From Lysobacter luteus (GTDB taxonomy: Bacteria; Pseudomonadota; Gammaproteobacteria; Xanthomonadales; Xanthomonadaceae), in NCBI RefSeq assembly GCF_907164845.1, contig NZ_OU015430.1, forward strand, positions 796,001 to 860,000: DNA of 64,000 nt, written 5' to 3'. The translations under genes were made by a program, and so were the position numbers. The notes beneath the pieces were generated by a model. The model was not told the origin of the DNA, made no database searches, and saw nothing but the letters and a program-made list of their open reading frames with translations. The first letter of the stretch is position 1; every line of letters begins with the position of its first letter. Of the stretch, positions 9,161 through 19,612 are shown piece after piece.

Positions 9161-9883
9161 ATGACGAAGACCCCGGGTACCCGCCGGCGACGCCGCTGGT
9201 TGCGCTGGCTGCTCGCACTGCCACTGATGTTCCTGCTGGTGAGCACGCTGCAAGTGGCCACGCTGCGCTTCATCGACCCGCCGTTCTCGGCGTTCATGGC
9301 CGCCCGCGTGCTGCAGGCGTGGGGCCAGGGTGATGGCGGGTTCCGCATCGCATACGACTGGCGGGACCGCGACCAGGTGTCATCGCACCTGCCGGTGGCG
9401 GTGATCGCCTCCGAGGACCAGCGTTTCGCCGAGCACCACGGCTTCGACCTGGAGGCGATCGAGAAGGCGCGTCGCAACAACGCCCGCGGCGGCCGGCTGC
9501 GCGGCGCCAGCACGATCAGCCAGCAGGTGTCCAAGAACCTGTTCCTGTGGAGCGGCGGCGGCTGGGTGCGCAAGGGCATCGAAGCCTGGTACACGGTGTT
9601 GATCGAAACACTTTGGCCGAAGGCGCGGATCCTCGAGGTGTACGTCAACGTCGCCGAGTTCGGCGATGGCGTCTACGGGGCCCAGGCCGCCGCCCGCACC
9701 TACTTCGGGAAGGATGCGTTCGAGCTTGGGCCGGCCGAGGCGGCCCGGCTGGCGGCGGTGCTGCCCAGTCCGAAACGCTACAGCGCGGCGCGCCCGGGCC
9801 CGTACGTGCAGCGCCGCACGCGGGCGATCCAGCGACAGATGCGCCAGATCGGCGGCACGGGTTATCTCGACGGGCTGGAGTAA
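9161..9883 (+). CDS. mtgA: Monofunctional biosynthetic peptidoglycan transglycosylase
   Basis: Polymerises lipid II into glycan strands (GT51). One N-terminal membrane anchor ([17 protein letters not shown], about residues 15-33) places the catalytic domain in the periplasm. The GT51 motifs are present: [15 protein letters not shown] with the catalytic glutamate, [16 protein letters not shown], and [15 protein letters not shown]. No transpeptidase domain follows, so it is the monofunctional type. ATG at 9161 is preferred over the in-frame GTG at 9152. Confidence 0.93.
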   Translation: MTKTPGTRRRRRWLRWLLALPLMFLLVSTLQVATLRFIDPPFSAFMAARVLQAWGQGDGGFRIAYDWRDRDQVSSHLPVAVIASEDQRFAEHHGFDLEAIEKARRNNARGGRLRGASTISQQVSKNLFLWSGGGWVRKGIEAWYTVLIETLWPKARILEVYVNVAEFGDGVYGAQAAARTYFGKDAFELGPAEAARLAAVLPSPKRYSAARPGPYVQRRTRAIQRQMRQIGGTGYLDGLE

Positions 9884-9935
9884 CGGGACTTGCGGCGCAC
9901 GGCGATGACCGACAACGCATGGGTCGCGGGCTAAC

Positions 9936-10991
9936 ATGCGGCCGATGAGCGCAGATACCCACGCCACCGACAACCGCCTGACCGTCGTCGTCGCCGCCTT
10001 CAACGAGGCCGAGAGCCTGCCGGTGCTGCAACCGCGCCTGGCCGCGGTGCTCGACGACGTCGCCGCCACGCACGGGCTGGACTGCCGCGTGGTGTACGTC
10101 GACGACGGCAGCACCGATGCGACCTGGTCGGTGCTGCAGGCGCTGGCGGCGGGTGACCGCCGTATCGCGTTGCTGCGCCTTTCGCGCAATTTCGGCAAGG
10201 AGCTGGCGCTGACCGCCGGGCTGGACCACGTCGACCAGGGCGCGGCGCTGATCCTCGACGCCGACGGGCAGGATCCGCCGGAACTGATTCCGCGTTTCGT
10301 CGAGCAGTGGCGTTGCGGCTACGACGACGTGTTCGGCACCCGGATCGAGCGCGAGGGCGAGGGCTGGCTCAAGCGCGGCTCGGCGCACGCGTTCTACCGG
10401 GTGATTGGTCGGCTGTCGAAGACGCCGATCCCGGCCGACACCGGCGACTTCCGGCTGCTTTCGCCGCGCGCGCTGGCGGCGCTGGGTCGGCTGCGCGAGC
10501 GCCACCGTTTCATGAAGGGGCTGTTCGGCTGGGTCGGCTTCAATCGCGTGGCGGTCCCCTACCACCGTGAGCCACGCGTCGCCGGCACCAGCAAGTTCAG
10601 TTACTGGCGCCTGTGGAACCTTGCGCTGGAGGCGATCACCAGCTTCTCCACCGCGCCGTTGCGGCTGGCGACCTACCTCGGCCTGCTGACGGCGATGGTC
10701 GCGTTCGGCTATGGCGTATGGGTGGTGGTCAAGGCGCTCGCGTTCGGCGACCCGGTGCAGGGTTGGCCGACGATGATGGCGGTGATCCTGTTCCTCGGCG
10801 GCGTGCAGCTGATCGCGCTGGGGCTGATCGGCGAGTACCTGGGGCGGCTGTACGACGAGTCCAAGCAGCGCCCGCTGTACCTCATTGACACGTGGCGTCC
10901 GGCCTCCGGGGTATCCTCCGGGCAGGTCCACCTCGTCGAAGGAGACGGCCATGCGCAACGTGCGGCACCTGCTCGAAGCGAAAGCGCCTGA
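9936..10991 (+). CDS. Family 2 glycosyltransferase (undecaprenyl-phosphate sugar transferase, GtrB/ArnC-like)
   Basis: A GT-A fold domain covers residues 15-230: VVVAAFNEAESLPVL (nucleotide-sugar binding), VDDGSTD, DADGQDPPELI (the metal-binding D-x-D region). Two membrane segments follow (LATYLGLLTAMVAFGYGVWVV; MMAVILFLGGVQLIALGLIG). This is the layout of enzymes that move a sugar onto undecaprenyl phosphate at the inner membrane face. Start is either ATG 9936 or ATG 9945; neither has a clear ribosome site. The last 41 bases overlap the CBS gene, giving an unusual A/S-rich tail. Confidence 0.85.
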   Translation: MRPMSADTHATDNRLTVVVAAFNEAESLPVLQPRLAAVLDDVAATHGLDCRVVYVDDGSTDATWSVLQALAAGDRRIALLRLSRNFGKELALTAGLDHVDQGAALILDADGQDPPELIPRFVEQWRCGYDDVFGTRIEREGEGWLKRGSAHAFYRVIGRLSKTPIPADTGDFRLLSPRALAALGRLRERHRFMKGLFGWVGFNRVAVPYHREPRVAGTSKFSYWRLWNLALEAITSFSTAPLRLATYLGLLTAMVAFGYGVWVVVKALAFGDPVQGWPTMMAVILFLGGVQLIALGLIGEYLGRLYDESKQRPLYLIDTWRPASGVSSGQVHLVEGDGHAQRAAPARSESA

Positions 10992-11379
10992 GGTTTTTGC
11001 GATCGGTCCGGACGTACCGGTGATCGACGCGGTGCGTTTGATGGCCGAAAAGTGCATCGGCGCGGTCCTGGTGATCGAGGACGCGCGACTGGTCGGGATC
11101 CTGTCCGAACGCGACTACGCGCGGAAGATCGTGTTGCAGGGCCGGTCCTCTTCCGACACCGCCGTGCGCGACATCATGACGCCCGACGTAGTCACCGTCG
11201 GGCTGGACGACACCGTCGACCAGTGCATGCAGGTGGTCACCCACCGACGCATCCGCCACCTGCCGGTGGTGGTGGGCGGAGAGGTGCTAGGCGTGGTGTC
11301 GATCGGGGACCTGGTCAAGGCGGTGATCGAGGACCAGCAAGTCGAACTGGACCAGCTGCAGCGCTACATCGCCAGCTGA
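10951..11379 (+). CDS. CBS-domain pair protein
   Basis: A 142-residue protein consisting of two CBS motifs (about residues 12-65 and 75-130), a module that binds adenosyl nucleotides: VRLMAEKCIGAVLVIEDARLVGILSERDYARK and then VRDIMTPDVVTVG...RIRHLPVVVGGEVLGVVSIGDLVK. No enzymatic or transport domain is attached, so it probably regulates a partner protein. ATG at 10951 has GAAGGAG 6 bases upstream. It overlaps the glycosyltransferase end, so the two are probably co-transcribed. Confidence 0.88.
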   Translation: MRNVRHLLEAKAPEVFAIGPDVPVIDAVRLMAEKCIGAVLVIEDARLVGILSERDYARKIVLQGRSSSDTAVRDIMTPDVVTVGLDDTVDQCMQVVTHRRIRHLPVVVGGEVLGVVSIGDLVKAVIEDQQVELDQLQRYIAS

Positions 11380-11404
11380 TCGACAACCGCGGCATCGCGC
11401 CTGG

Positions 11405-13399
11405 TCACTTGGCGTAGCGCCCGCCGCAGGACGCATCCTCTCCGGGGCCGAGCTCGAGCGTTGCCAGCAGCGCGGCCGGCGGGGCGATGTTGCCGAGCGT
11501 GAGTGCAATTGCGGCACGCAGGCCGATGCGCCCCATGTCCGGACGCAGGTCCGGGTTGGCAAAGCTCCCATCCACCAGCAGCGGTGAGCGGAACGCGAAG
11601 AGGCTGCGGTCCTTCGGGCGCGGCTTGATCACCAGGTCCAGCCGCTCGTCCTTGAGATTGATCGTGCCTTCGCCGACCAGGAGGGTGTCGGTGGTGTCGA
11701 ACGCCAGCGAGCGGGCGGTCATGACCCCGCCGGCGACGCTGAAATCACCGAACGCGCAGCGCACCGGGATCAACCGGTCGTCGGTGAGCTTGAACTTGAT
11801 GATCTCGGCCAGGTCGATGCCGGCCATCTCCATCAGCAGGTTGCTGATGCGCCCGCGGCCCATGCCGACCGCCACTTCGCCGTCGCTGCTTCCAAGCATG
11901 GCGGCCACCGAGTTGCCGCTGCCGGCCAGCTGCACGTGGCCCCCGACCTTGCCTATCGCGTTCTTCGCCAGTTCGACCTCCGGCAGCAGGCTGGACAGGT
12001 CCAGCCCGCTGGCGTTGACGTCGGCGCGGGTGCGGATCGGGGATTCACGCGCGTCCATGCGGATGGTCGAACGGATGTCGCCGCCGGCAACGCCGAAGTT
12101 GAGCGGGTCCAACCGGAGCAAGCCGTTCTCCAAAAGCAGGTGCGCGTCCATGTCGTCCAGTGGCAACGATGGGGCGTTGATGCGCGCCGCCCGCAGCCGC
12201 ACGTCGGCATCCATCGCCTGCAGCTTGTCCAGTTCGTACGGGGTGTCGGGCAGCACGCGTCCGCTCGACTGTTGCTGGCTTGCCCGGGCGGCGAGTTCGG
12301 GGTTGGACGACTCGCCCCCGCCGGTGTCGGGGGCGCCGCCGACGAAACCGGCCAGGTCGTCGAAGTCGAGCCGGCGGGAGTGGAGGTCCGCGCGCAGGTA
12401 GGGGCGTGGGCCGCCGGTGTCGACGTTGGCATCGCCGGCAAGGTCGCTGTCGCCGACGGTGCCGTCGAACCCGTTGTAGAACCACGTGCTGCCGTCGCGG
12501 GCGAAATGGCCATCGAGGTTGTACGGCGGCGTGTCAGGCAGCGCGATACCGAGCAAGGGGTAGAGGTCGGCGAGGTTGTTGCCGCCCAGCGCGAGCTGCA
12601 GGTCGAAGTCGCGCAGGCGCAGCGGGTCCAGCAGGGTGCCGCGGGCATGCGCGTGGGTGTCGCCCGCCCGGGCGCGGGCATCGATGCGGTATGGGCTGTC
12701 GGGGTCGCGCAACTCCAGCGGCGACTCGGCCGTGCCCTCCAGGGTGAACGCGTTGCCCTGCCAGCGCCCGCCTCCCTCGACCAGGATCGGCGGTGCCGCG
12801 TCGCCTTTGCCTGGTTTCGCGGTGGCGATGTCCACCTTGATGTCGGTGTCGTTGGCGGCATCGAGGAACGCCAGCTCGCCTTCGTCGACCCGGATGCGGC
12901 GGAACTCGACCTCGCCATCGCCAGGCTCGCCGAATTTCCAGTTACCGCCCTTCACGCCCCGCTCGAGGTTGAGCCGCGGCGCGGCCAGCCGGATGTCGGG
13001 GATCAGTACCCGGCCGCGCAGCAGCGGCTTGATCGCAATAGCCAGCTCGAGTTTCCGGGTGGTCGCCATGAGCGGCGTGCTGGCCCAGTCCGCATTGCCG
13101 AACGAGAGATCCTCCGCGGTGATCACGGGCACCCAACCCAGGTCGACGTCGAGGTTGCCCCCGATCTCGAAGTCACGCCCGGTGCGCGCCTCCACCTGGC
13201 GTTCGATCGGACCCTTGAACCAGTTCCAGTCCCAAAGCACGAGCAGCACGATGATGGCCAGCGCCAGCACTGCAAGCGCCGTCAACCACGGGTGGCGGAC
13301 CACCTGCTGCCTGGCGCGCGCGCCAGCGGAGGCGGGCGGAGTCCCGTCCGTCTCCGTGTGCTGGGGGTCGGGTGAGCCGCTTGGTGTCGGGGTGGCCAT
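11405..13399 (-). CDS. AsmA-family membrane-anchored protein
   Basis: A 664-residue protein with one N-terminal membrane anchor (LTALAVLALAIIVLLVLW, about residues 39-57) followed by FKGPIERQVEARTGRDFEIGG, the start signature of AsmA proteins. The body has repeating beta-rich segments of the AsmA/TamB type, and the C-terminal AsmA_2-like part includes LLMEMAGIDLAEIIKF and SLAFDTTDTLLVGEGTINL. AsmA-like proteins are implicated in lipid transfer and outer-membrane homeostasis; which member of the family this is cannot be decided. Convergent with the CBS gene. Confidence 0.85.
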   Translation of the reverse strand: MATPTPSGSPDPQHTETDGTPPASAGARARQQVVRHPWLTALAVLALAIIVLLVLWDWNWFKGPIERQVEARTGRDFEIGGNLDVDLGWVPVITAEDLSFGNADWASTPLMATTRKLELAIAIKPLLRGRVLIPDIRLAAPRLNLERGVKGGNWKFGEPGDGEVEFRRIRVDEGELAFLDAANDTDIKVDIATAKPGKGDAAPPILVEGGGRWQGNAFTLEGTAESPLELRDPDSPYRIDARARAGDTHAHARGTLLDPLRLRDFDLQLALGGNNLADLYPLLGIALPDTPPYNLDGHFARDGSTWFYNGFDGTVGDSDLAGDANVDTGGPRPYLRADLHSRRLDFDDLAGFVGGAPDTGGGESSNPELAARASQQQSSGRVLPDTPYELDKLQAMDADVRLRAARINAPSLPLDDMDAHLLLENGLLRLDPLNFGVAGGDIRSTIRMDARESPIRTRADVNASGLDLSSLLPEVELAKNAIGKVGGHVQLAGSGNSVAAMLGSSDGEVAVGMGRGRISNLLMEMAGIDLAEIIKFKLTDDRLIPVRCAFGDFSVAGGVMTARSLAFDTTDTLLVGEGTINLKDERLDLVIKPRPKDRSLFAFRSPLLVDGSFANPDLRPDMGRIGLRAAIALTLGNIAPPAALLATLELGPGEDASCGGRYAK

Positions 13400-13411
13400 T
13401 GGCCGGAGCGG

Positions 13412-13786
13412 TCAGTCGGCCCGACATGCGATGGGGCCGCCTTCATCCTGGCCAAGTACTGCGCCGCCGTCCTCCACCGCGAACTCGAGCGCCTCGCCAG
13501 CGAACAGCGGCGGGCTGCGGTCGTCGATGCGCTGCAGTTGGATCACGCGCCCGTCGTCGGCGGTGACCTCCACCACATCGCCCTTGACCGCCACGTTCCA
13601 GCCGCCATCGCAGCTGTAGCGCATGGTCACGGCTTCGTCGTCCGGCACGGTGGGCTCGACCGGGGCGGCACCGGGCTCGGTCACCACCGGGGCCTCAAGG
13701 TCGGCATCGGGTTGGGCGTTGCAGCCGACCAGTGCGAAGACCGCAAGGTAGGACACGAACAACAGGGTCGGGCGAGTGATGGCCAT
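13412..13786 (-). CDS. MliC-like lipoprotein (putative lysozyme inhibitor family, diverged)
   Basis: A 124-residue lipoprotein; the lipobox is ALVGC at about residues 17-21. After a P/A/V-rich linker the domain reads MRYSCDGG...VVEVTADDGRVIQLQRI...FAVEDGGAVL...IACRAD, which follows the MliC pattern (Y-x-C near the start, nucleophile-free beta sandwich, closing C). Identity is weak, so this is a fold-level call. The start ATG at 13786 opens the signal peptide; the longer frame to 13900 has no signal. It sits next to a second MliC-like gene. Confidence 0.6.
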   Translation of the reverse strand: MAITRPTLLFVSYLAVFALVGCNAQPDADLEAPVVTEPGAAPVEPTVPDDEAVTMRYSCDGGWNVAVKGDVVEVTADDGRVIQLQRIDDRSPPLFAGEALEFAVEDGGAVLGQDEGGPIACRAD

Positions 13787-13872
13787 GGCGCCGCTCCGTG
13801 ATGACTGGGTCGGGTTGGGCATCCACCTTCGACAGCCGCCGATCAAGCGCGGGTGAATGCGTTGTCCTGCAT

Positions 13873-14289
13873 TCAGTCCGTCCCGCCGTCCCGGAGGCAC
13901 GTGACGGGGTCGCCGCCGCCACGCGACAGTTGCAGGCGGTCACCATCGCGCTCGATGAAGGCGTCGCCGCCTACGTACACATCGCTTCCGCCGGCCGAGG
14001 CCGATTCGGCGCGTGGCAGGGTCCGCGTTGTTCCGTCGGGGAGCCGGACGGTGGCGTCGTAATGGCCGAAGCGCGCTTCGACCAGGCTGCCCTCGTCGCA
14101 GCGGTACGTCGCGTGGTCCGGGTCGCCGCTGGCCACATCGACCGGCAGGGGCGAGGGAGCCTCGGGTGTTGCCGTCCCGGCCGCCACGGGTGGGGCGGCC
14201 GGAGGCGGGGCGTCCGGCCCGTCACAGGCCGCCAGCACAGTGGCGGCACCCAAGGTGGCAACCAGCAGCGGAACGCAGCGATGCCTCAT
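13873..14289 (-). CDS. MliC-family lipoprotein (C-type lysozyme inhibitor-like)
   Basis: A 138-residue lipoprotein (lipobox VLAAC, about residues 16-20), a P/A-rich linker, then ATYRCDEGSLVEARFGHYD, ATVRLPDGTTRTLPRAESASGG-like segment, DVYVGGDAFIERDGDRLQL and VTC. The Y-x-C...C spacing and the L-P-x-A-x-S-A-S-G-like loop are those of MliC/PliC proteins, which block host lysozyme. ATG 14289 is preferred over ATG 14304 because AGAGG lies 7 bases before it. It is in tandem with a diverged relative downstream. Confidence 0.7.
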   Translation of the reverse strand: MRHRCVPLLVATLGAATVLAACDGPDAPPPAAPPVAAGTATPEAPSPLPVDVASGDPDHATYRCDEGSLVEARFGHYDATVRLPDGTTRTLPRAESASAGGSDVYVGGDAFIERDGDRLQLSRGGGDPVTCLRDGGTD

Positions 14290-14369
14290 CGCCGGACCTC
14301 TCATGGTGGGAGACCGGCCCGAACCTAGCGCCCGCCATGCCAGCGCCGCGTGAGCGCGTGGCCGCCGGT

Positions 14370-15974
<1,605 letters not shown>

Positions 15975-16135
15975 GGGCGCGGCGCGCGCGGGCGCACCGG
16001 GAGGCAAGGGGAGGGCGCGGATTATAGCGGTTGGCCGAAACTGCCCACGCAGTCACACATGCGGCCATTCAGTCGACGCGGCAATGGCCGATACCGCTAG
16101 CGGAGGCGGGACACCGCAGCGCGAGAGGAATCAAG

Positions 16136-17245
16136 GTGCAGATTGTCATCGTGGGGAAAGAGCGCGGTCGGGCCAGCGAGCTGGATCAGGCGCTGTCGGA
16201 TTTCGGACTGGACTGGAACGCCCGCTGGCTCGAGGACGCCGCCACGCTGCTCGACAACGGCGCAACGGCCGTGGAGGCCATCGACGTCGTCGTTTGCGAG
16301 ATGCAGGCGGGCGACCGTCGTGGCACCGAGGTACTGGCCGCCCTGCGCGAGCGCCACCCGGAAGCAGTGCGGATCCTGCTGCTCGACGACGGCCAGGACG
16401 CCGACGCCCTGCGTTCGATGGCCAGCGCGCATCGCCTGCTGCGGCAGCCGCTGGACGCGGGCGAGCTGATCGAGGCAGTCGAAAGCGTAGTCGAACTGCG
16501 CGAACTGCTGGACAACCCGGTGCTGAAGGAGGCGGTGGGCCGGATCGAATCGCTGCCGCCGCCGCCCAAGCTCTACCTCGACCTGACCCAGCTCTTGCGC
16601 GACCCCGAGACCAGCAGCGCCGAAGTCGCCGAACTGCTGTCGCAGGACCCGGTGCTGGCCGCCAAGATGCTACGGCTGTGCAACTCGGCGTATTTCTCGG
16701 CCGGGCGCGTGGTCACCGACATCCGCGCCGCGGTGACGCGTTTGGGCCTGCAGAACACCCAGCAGCTGGTACTCGCGACCGAGGCCTTCGGGACCCCGGC
16801 CGAGGTCGACGGGATCGACCGCGAAGCGATGCAGGCGCGCGCGCTGCGCACCTCGCGGCTGGCCGCGCAGATCCTCGGCGGTTCCAGCGCCGAACTGGCC
16901 GCGACCGCCGGCCTACTGGCCGAAGTCGGCCGGCTGCTGCCGGGGATGCGCAGCACGCTGCCCGACGGCACCGAGCAGAACCCCGAGGGCCCGCATTTCG
17001 CCGAGGCCGGTGCCTACCTCCTCGGCCTGTGGGGCCTGCCGATGCCGATCGTCGAGGCGGTCGCCAACCACCACCAGCCGGGCCGCATGCGGATGTCCGG
17101 CTTCTGGGTCGCCGGTGCGGTGCATGTGGCCGCGGCGCTGGTCGCCGATACCCCGGTCGACGAGGCCTACCTGCGATCGGTCGGCCAGATCGACAAGCTG
17201 CCGAAGTGGCGGCTGCTGGGCGCGCAGCTGTCCGAGGCGGCGTAG
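16136..17245 (+). CDS. Degenerate receiver plus HDOD-domain signalling protein
   Basis: A 369-residue protein. Residues 1-120 have the response-regulator receiver fold but lack phospho-transfer chemistry: the acceptor aspartate position reads VVVCEMQ (Glu), the acidic pair near the start is absent (IVGKERGRA), and the usual K-P is QP (LLRQPLDAG). Residues about 145-340 form an HDOD domain (PPPPKLYLDLTQLL, LSQDPVLAAKMLRLCNSAYF, VTRLGLQNTQQLVL), a non-catalytic HD relative found in signalling proteins. GTG 16136 follows GAGAGGA. Probably a stand-alone regulator; partner unknown. Confidence 0.85.
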   Translation: MQIVIVGKERGRASELDQALSDFGLDWNARWLEDAATLLDNGATAVEAIDVVVCEMQAGDRRGTEVLAALRERHPEAVRILLLDDGQDADALRSMASAHRLLRQPLDAGELIEAVESVVELRELLDNPVLKEAVGRIESLPPPPKLYLDLTQLLRDPETSSAEVAELLSQDPVLAAKMLRLCNSAYFSAGRVVTDIRAAVTRLGLQNTQQLVLATEAFGTPAEVDGIDREAMQARALRTSRLAAQILGGSSAELAATAGLLAEVGRLLPGMRSTLPDGTEQNPEGPHFAEAGAYLLGLWGLPMPIVEAVANHHQPGRMRMSGFWVAGAVHVAAALVADTPVDEAYLRSVGQIDKLPKWRLLGAQLSEAA

Positions 17246-17296
17246 CTGGTAGGCGTTACCCGCCAGGCGGAGGAGTCTGCCCACGGACCCGGGTCT

Positions 17297-17372
17297 GTTG
17301 GAGCGGCTTCAGCCGCGATCGGATGATCGTGCGCCCGTGTCACTCCACGATCGCGGCTGAAGCCGCTCCTAC
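17297..17372. repeat. REPIN: two inverted REP elements
   Basis: GTTGGAGCGGCTTCAGCCGCGATCG (17297-17321) and its near-perfect reverse complement (17348-17372) flank a 26-base spacer. Each arm also holds an internal palindrome (GCGGCTTCAGCCGC). This is the REP family common in Pseudomonas and xanthomonads (core GGAGCGGCTTCAGCC), mobilised by RAYT transposases. The right arm overlaps the 3' end of the M23 gene and supplies its stop codon. Confidence 0.85.
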
Positions 17373-18349
17373 AAGGAGCTTCCCGGGGCGTTTCGGGCGG
17401 CGGACGGCGCGTCCGCACCAAGATCCAGCAATCCGTCCGGCCCCGCCATCCGGAAGGGCAGCGACACCAGCCGCATGCCGCGGTTCACCTGCACCACGAA
17501 GTGCAGGTGCGGCCCGGTGCTGAAGCCGGTGTTGCCGGATACGCCGACCTGCTGCCCGGCGCGCACGTACTGGCCGCTGCGCACCAGCACGCCGCCGGAC
17601 GCGAGGTGGGCGTACAGCGCCATCGATCCGTCGTCGTGCAGGACGCGGACGAAGTTGGCACGCCCGGCGTAGCGGTCGCGGTCCAGCCCGGTCTGGCCGA
17701 AACCGCCCTCGGTTTGCATCACCACGCCCGCACGGGCGGCCAGTACCGGCGTGCCCACCGGGGTCGCGAAGTCGATCGCGTAGCGATTTTCCGGGTCGCC
17801 GTGGCTGAAGCTGCCGCCGTGCCCCTGGTCGACGCGCGCGGTGCGCGCCTGCAGCGGCAGCCGGTAGACCACGTCGCGCGGGGCCGCGCTGGGGTGGCCG
17901 GGCAGGCTGTCCATCCGCAGCTCGAAACCGGTGGCGCGGGTGCGGTCGGGTGTGTACAGCTCGGCGACCAGCGTGCTGGCGCCGGCGGCGACGGTGGCGC
18001 GGGCCGGCAAGGCCGGGCGGCTGTCGACGTTCTCGCGGCGGCTGTAATGCAGCATCACCTCGATCGGCCCGGCCAGGCTGTTGTCGGCCCAGGCGTGCCA
18101 GCCCCCGTCGACCGGCTCGATCCGCAGCCGGGCGATCGGCGCGGGCTCGACCGGGACCGGGATGGTGGTGACCCGCGTGTCGGGTGCGGGGCGCCGGTCG
18201 CCGTAGTGGGTGACGCCGTCGGCATCCGTCCACCGGTAGACCTGGCCCGCGTGCGCGGGCACCAGCAGGGCGATGGCTACGGCCGTCGTTGCGATCAGCC
18301 GTTGGAGGATCCGCGTCCAGGTACGGCTGCTGACCGACGAGGCGTCCAC
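17369..18349 (-). CDS. M23 (LytM-type) metalloendopeptidase with DUF4124 domain
   Basis: A 326-residue exported protein. A signal peptide (IATTAVAIALLVPAHA) is followed by DUF4124 (GQVYRWTDADGVTHYGDRRP) and a C-terminal LytM domain at about residues 180-300. Zinc ligands are visible: H in SHGDPENRYAIDF with its D, and H-L-H in TGPHLHFVV. Such enzymes cut peptidoglycan cross-links in the periplasm. The start is a GTG close to the end of the upstream lipoprotein gene, so they are probably co-transcribed. The last codons and stop lie in a REP arm, so the C-terminus (GSSL) may not be ancestral. Confidence 0.88.
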   Translation of the reverse strand: MDASSVSSRTWTRILQRLIATTAVAIALLVPAHAGQVYRWTDADGVTHYGDRRPAPDTRVTTIPVPVEPAPIARLRIEPVDGGWHAWADNSLAGPIEVMLHYSRRENVDSRPALPARATVAAGASTLVAELYTPDRTRATGFELRMDSLPGHPSAAPRDVVYRLPLQARTARVDQGHGGSFSHGDPENRYAIDFATPVGTPVLAARAGVVMQTEGGFGQTGLDRDRYAGRANFVRVLHDDGSMALYAHLASGGVLVRSGQYVRAGQQVGVSGNTGFSTGPHLHFVVQVNRGMRLVSLPFRMAGPDGLLDLGADAPSAARNAPGSSL

Positions 18350-18350
18350 G

Positions 18351-19481
18351 TCAACCGCCGCACTCCGCTGCCAGCCCCAGCCCGCGCGCGATCAGCTGCA
18401 GGTCGAACGCCGCGACCGCGGAGTCGGCATGCACCGCGAACAACGCCCCATGGGGAAACGTCGGGGTGCTCGCGGCATGCACCACCACGCCGTCGGTGAA
18501 GGCGGTGGTCTCGCCGCGGAAGCTGCCGGCCGGGCGCAGGCTGTCGCGCTCGAACAGGTGGAACACGGTGCGCGGCTCCAGCTGGTCGACCGCCAGCCAG
18601 TAGCCCGTCTCGGCGCTGCAGGCCCATAGCGCGACACCCTCGGCCTCGGCGGCGAACATGTCGTGCGGCAGGCTCTTCCCGGTCGCGCGGCCGTCGAAGC
18701 GGTACTCGCGCAGGGTCGAAGCGATGCCGCCGTCGGCGGTCAGGAAGCGCTCGTCGGCGATCAGCAGCCGCTGGCGCGACGGGTCGCCGGCGATCGACTC
18801 GACCACGTGCAGCGCGTCGGCGCCGGTGTCGCCGAACGAACCCGCGTAGCGGCTATGCAGCCGGCCGTCGGCGTCGTGGCGCACCCGGTAGCGACGCACG
18901 CGCTGGTCGAGCTCGGCCGCCGGCGGGACCACGTCGTAGCGCTCGCCATACATGAAGTTGTCGGTGACGTAGACCTCCAGCTCACCCGGCGCGATCTCGT
19001 TGATCCACAAGCCGTACGGACTGCGCAGCTCGGCGTGGCCGAAGCTGCCGGTCGGCTCGAACCCGGGCAACGCAAGCACCTGCACGCGCCGGTTGTCGCG
19101 CTCGGCCACGAACAGGTGGTCGCCATGCACCGCCACGCCGTTGGGGCGGTCGAACCGGCCCTCCCCGGTACCCGGCCCGCCCACGGCGCGCAGCTGCTCG
19201 CCGCTGTCGGCGTCGAACACGAGCAGGCGATCACTCGATTTGGCAGTGGCGATCAGCCAGGTGCCGCCGTCCGGGGTTGGCCAGGTCGCGAGCGAGTCGA
19301 GCTCGTCGCCCGGCGCGGCGTGTGCGAGGTAACGCTCGGTGAGCGTCACCGGCGCGGGACCGATGGCGGATGTGGAAGCCGGATCCACCACAGGAGCGCC
19401 GCCGGGAGCGGGGGAATGGAGCGGCGTGGCGCAGGCCGCGAGCAGCAGGACAGGCGCGAGCAGGGGAAGACGCAGGTTCAT
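18351..19481 (-). CDS. NHL/phytase-like beta-propeller lipoprotein
   Basis: A 376-residue lipoprotein (LLAACAT lipobox near residue 16). The body is a six-bladed propeller with NHL-type repeats: GRFDRPNGVAVHGDHLFVAERDNRRVQVL, RSPYGLWINEIAPGELEVYVTDN. Overall it resembles phytase-like 3-bladed repeats found in xanthomonad lipoproteins, but no calcium-phytase catalytic set is clear, so substrate and activity are open. The longer frame to 20237 is a chance extension across the methionine leader. Start ATG 19481. Confidence 0.75.
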   Translation of the reverse strand: MNLRLPLLAPVLLLAACATPLHSPAPGGAPVVDPASTSAIGPAPVTLTERYLAHAAPGDELDSLATWPTPDGGTWLIATAKSSDRLLVFDADSGEQLRAVGGPGTGEGRFDRPNGVAVHGDHLFVAERDNRRVQVLALPGFEPTGSFGHAELRSPYGLWINEIAPGELEVYVTDNFMYGERYDVVPPAAELDQRVRRYRVRHDADGRLHSRYAGSFGDTGADALHVVESIAGDPSRQRLLIADERFLTADGGIASTLREYRFDGRATGKSLPHDMFAAEAEGVALWACSAETGYWLAVDQLEPRTVFHLFERDSLRPAGSFRGETTAFTDGVVVHAASTPTFPHGALFAVHADSAVAAFDLQLIARGLGLAAECGG

Positions 19482-19552
19482 GGGCGCGAAGTGTAAGTGC
19501 TGCCCGCGGATTTGAACGGGCCGGAAATGGCGACATGCAACCGATTTGATAG

Positions 19553-19576
19553 ATCGCTTCATACGCATGAAGCGAT
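19553..19576. promoter_or_regulatory. Perfect 10-bp inverted repeat, candidate operator
   Basis: ATCGCTTCAT-ACGC-ATGAAGCGAT. The repeat ends exactly on the first base of the metX promoter -35 box (TTGACA 19576-19581), a position suited to a repressor or a LysR-type activator. The TTCAT/ATGAA half-sites recall methionine regulators (MetR- or SahR-like), but the binding protein is inferred. Confidence 0.6.
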
Positions 19577-19604
19577 TGACATGGTCCGGAGCCGGGAGCA
19601 GAAT
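19576..19604 (+). promoter_or_regulatory. Sigma70-type promoter of the methionine operon
   Basis: TTGACA (19576-19581), exactly 17 bases, CAGAAT (19599-19604). The predicted start near 19611 lies just before the SAM-I aptamer, so the riboswitch would open the transcript. Confidence 0.7.
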
Positions 19605-19612
19605 CCGCCGCA

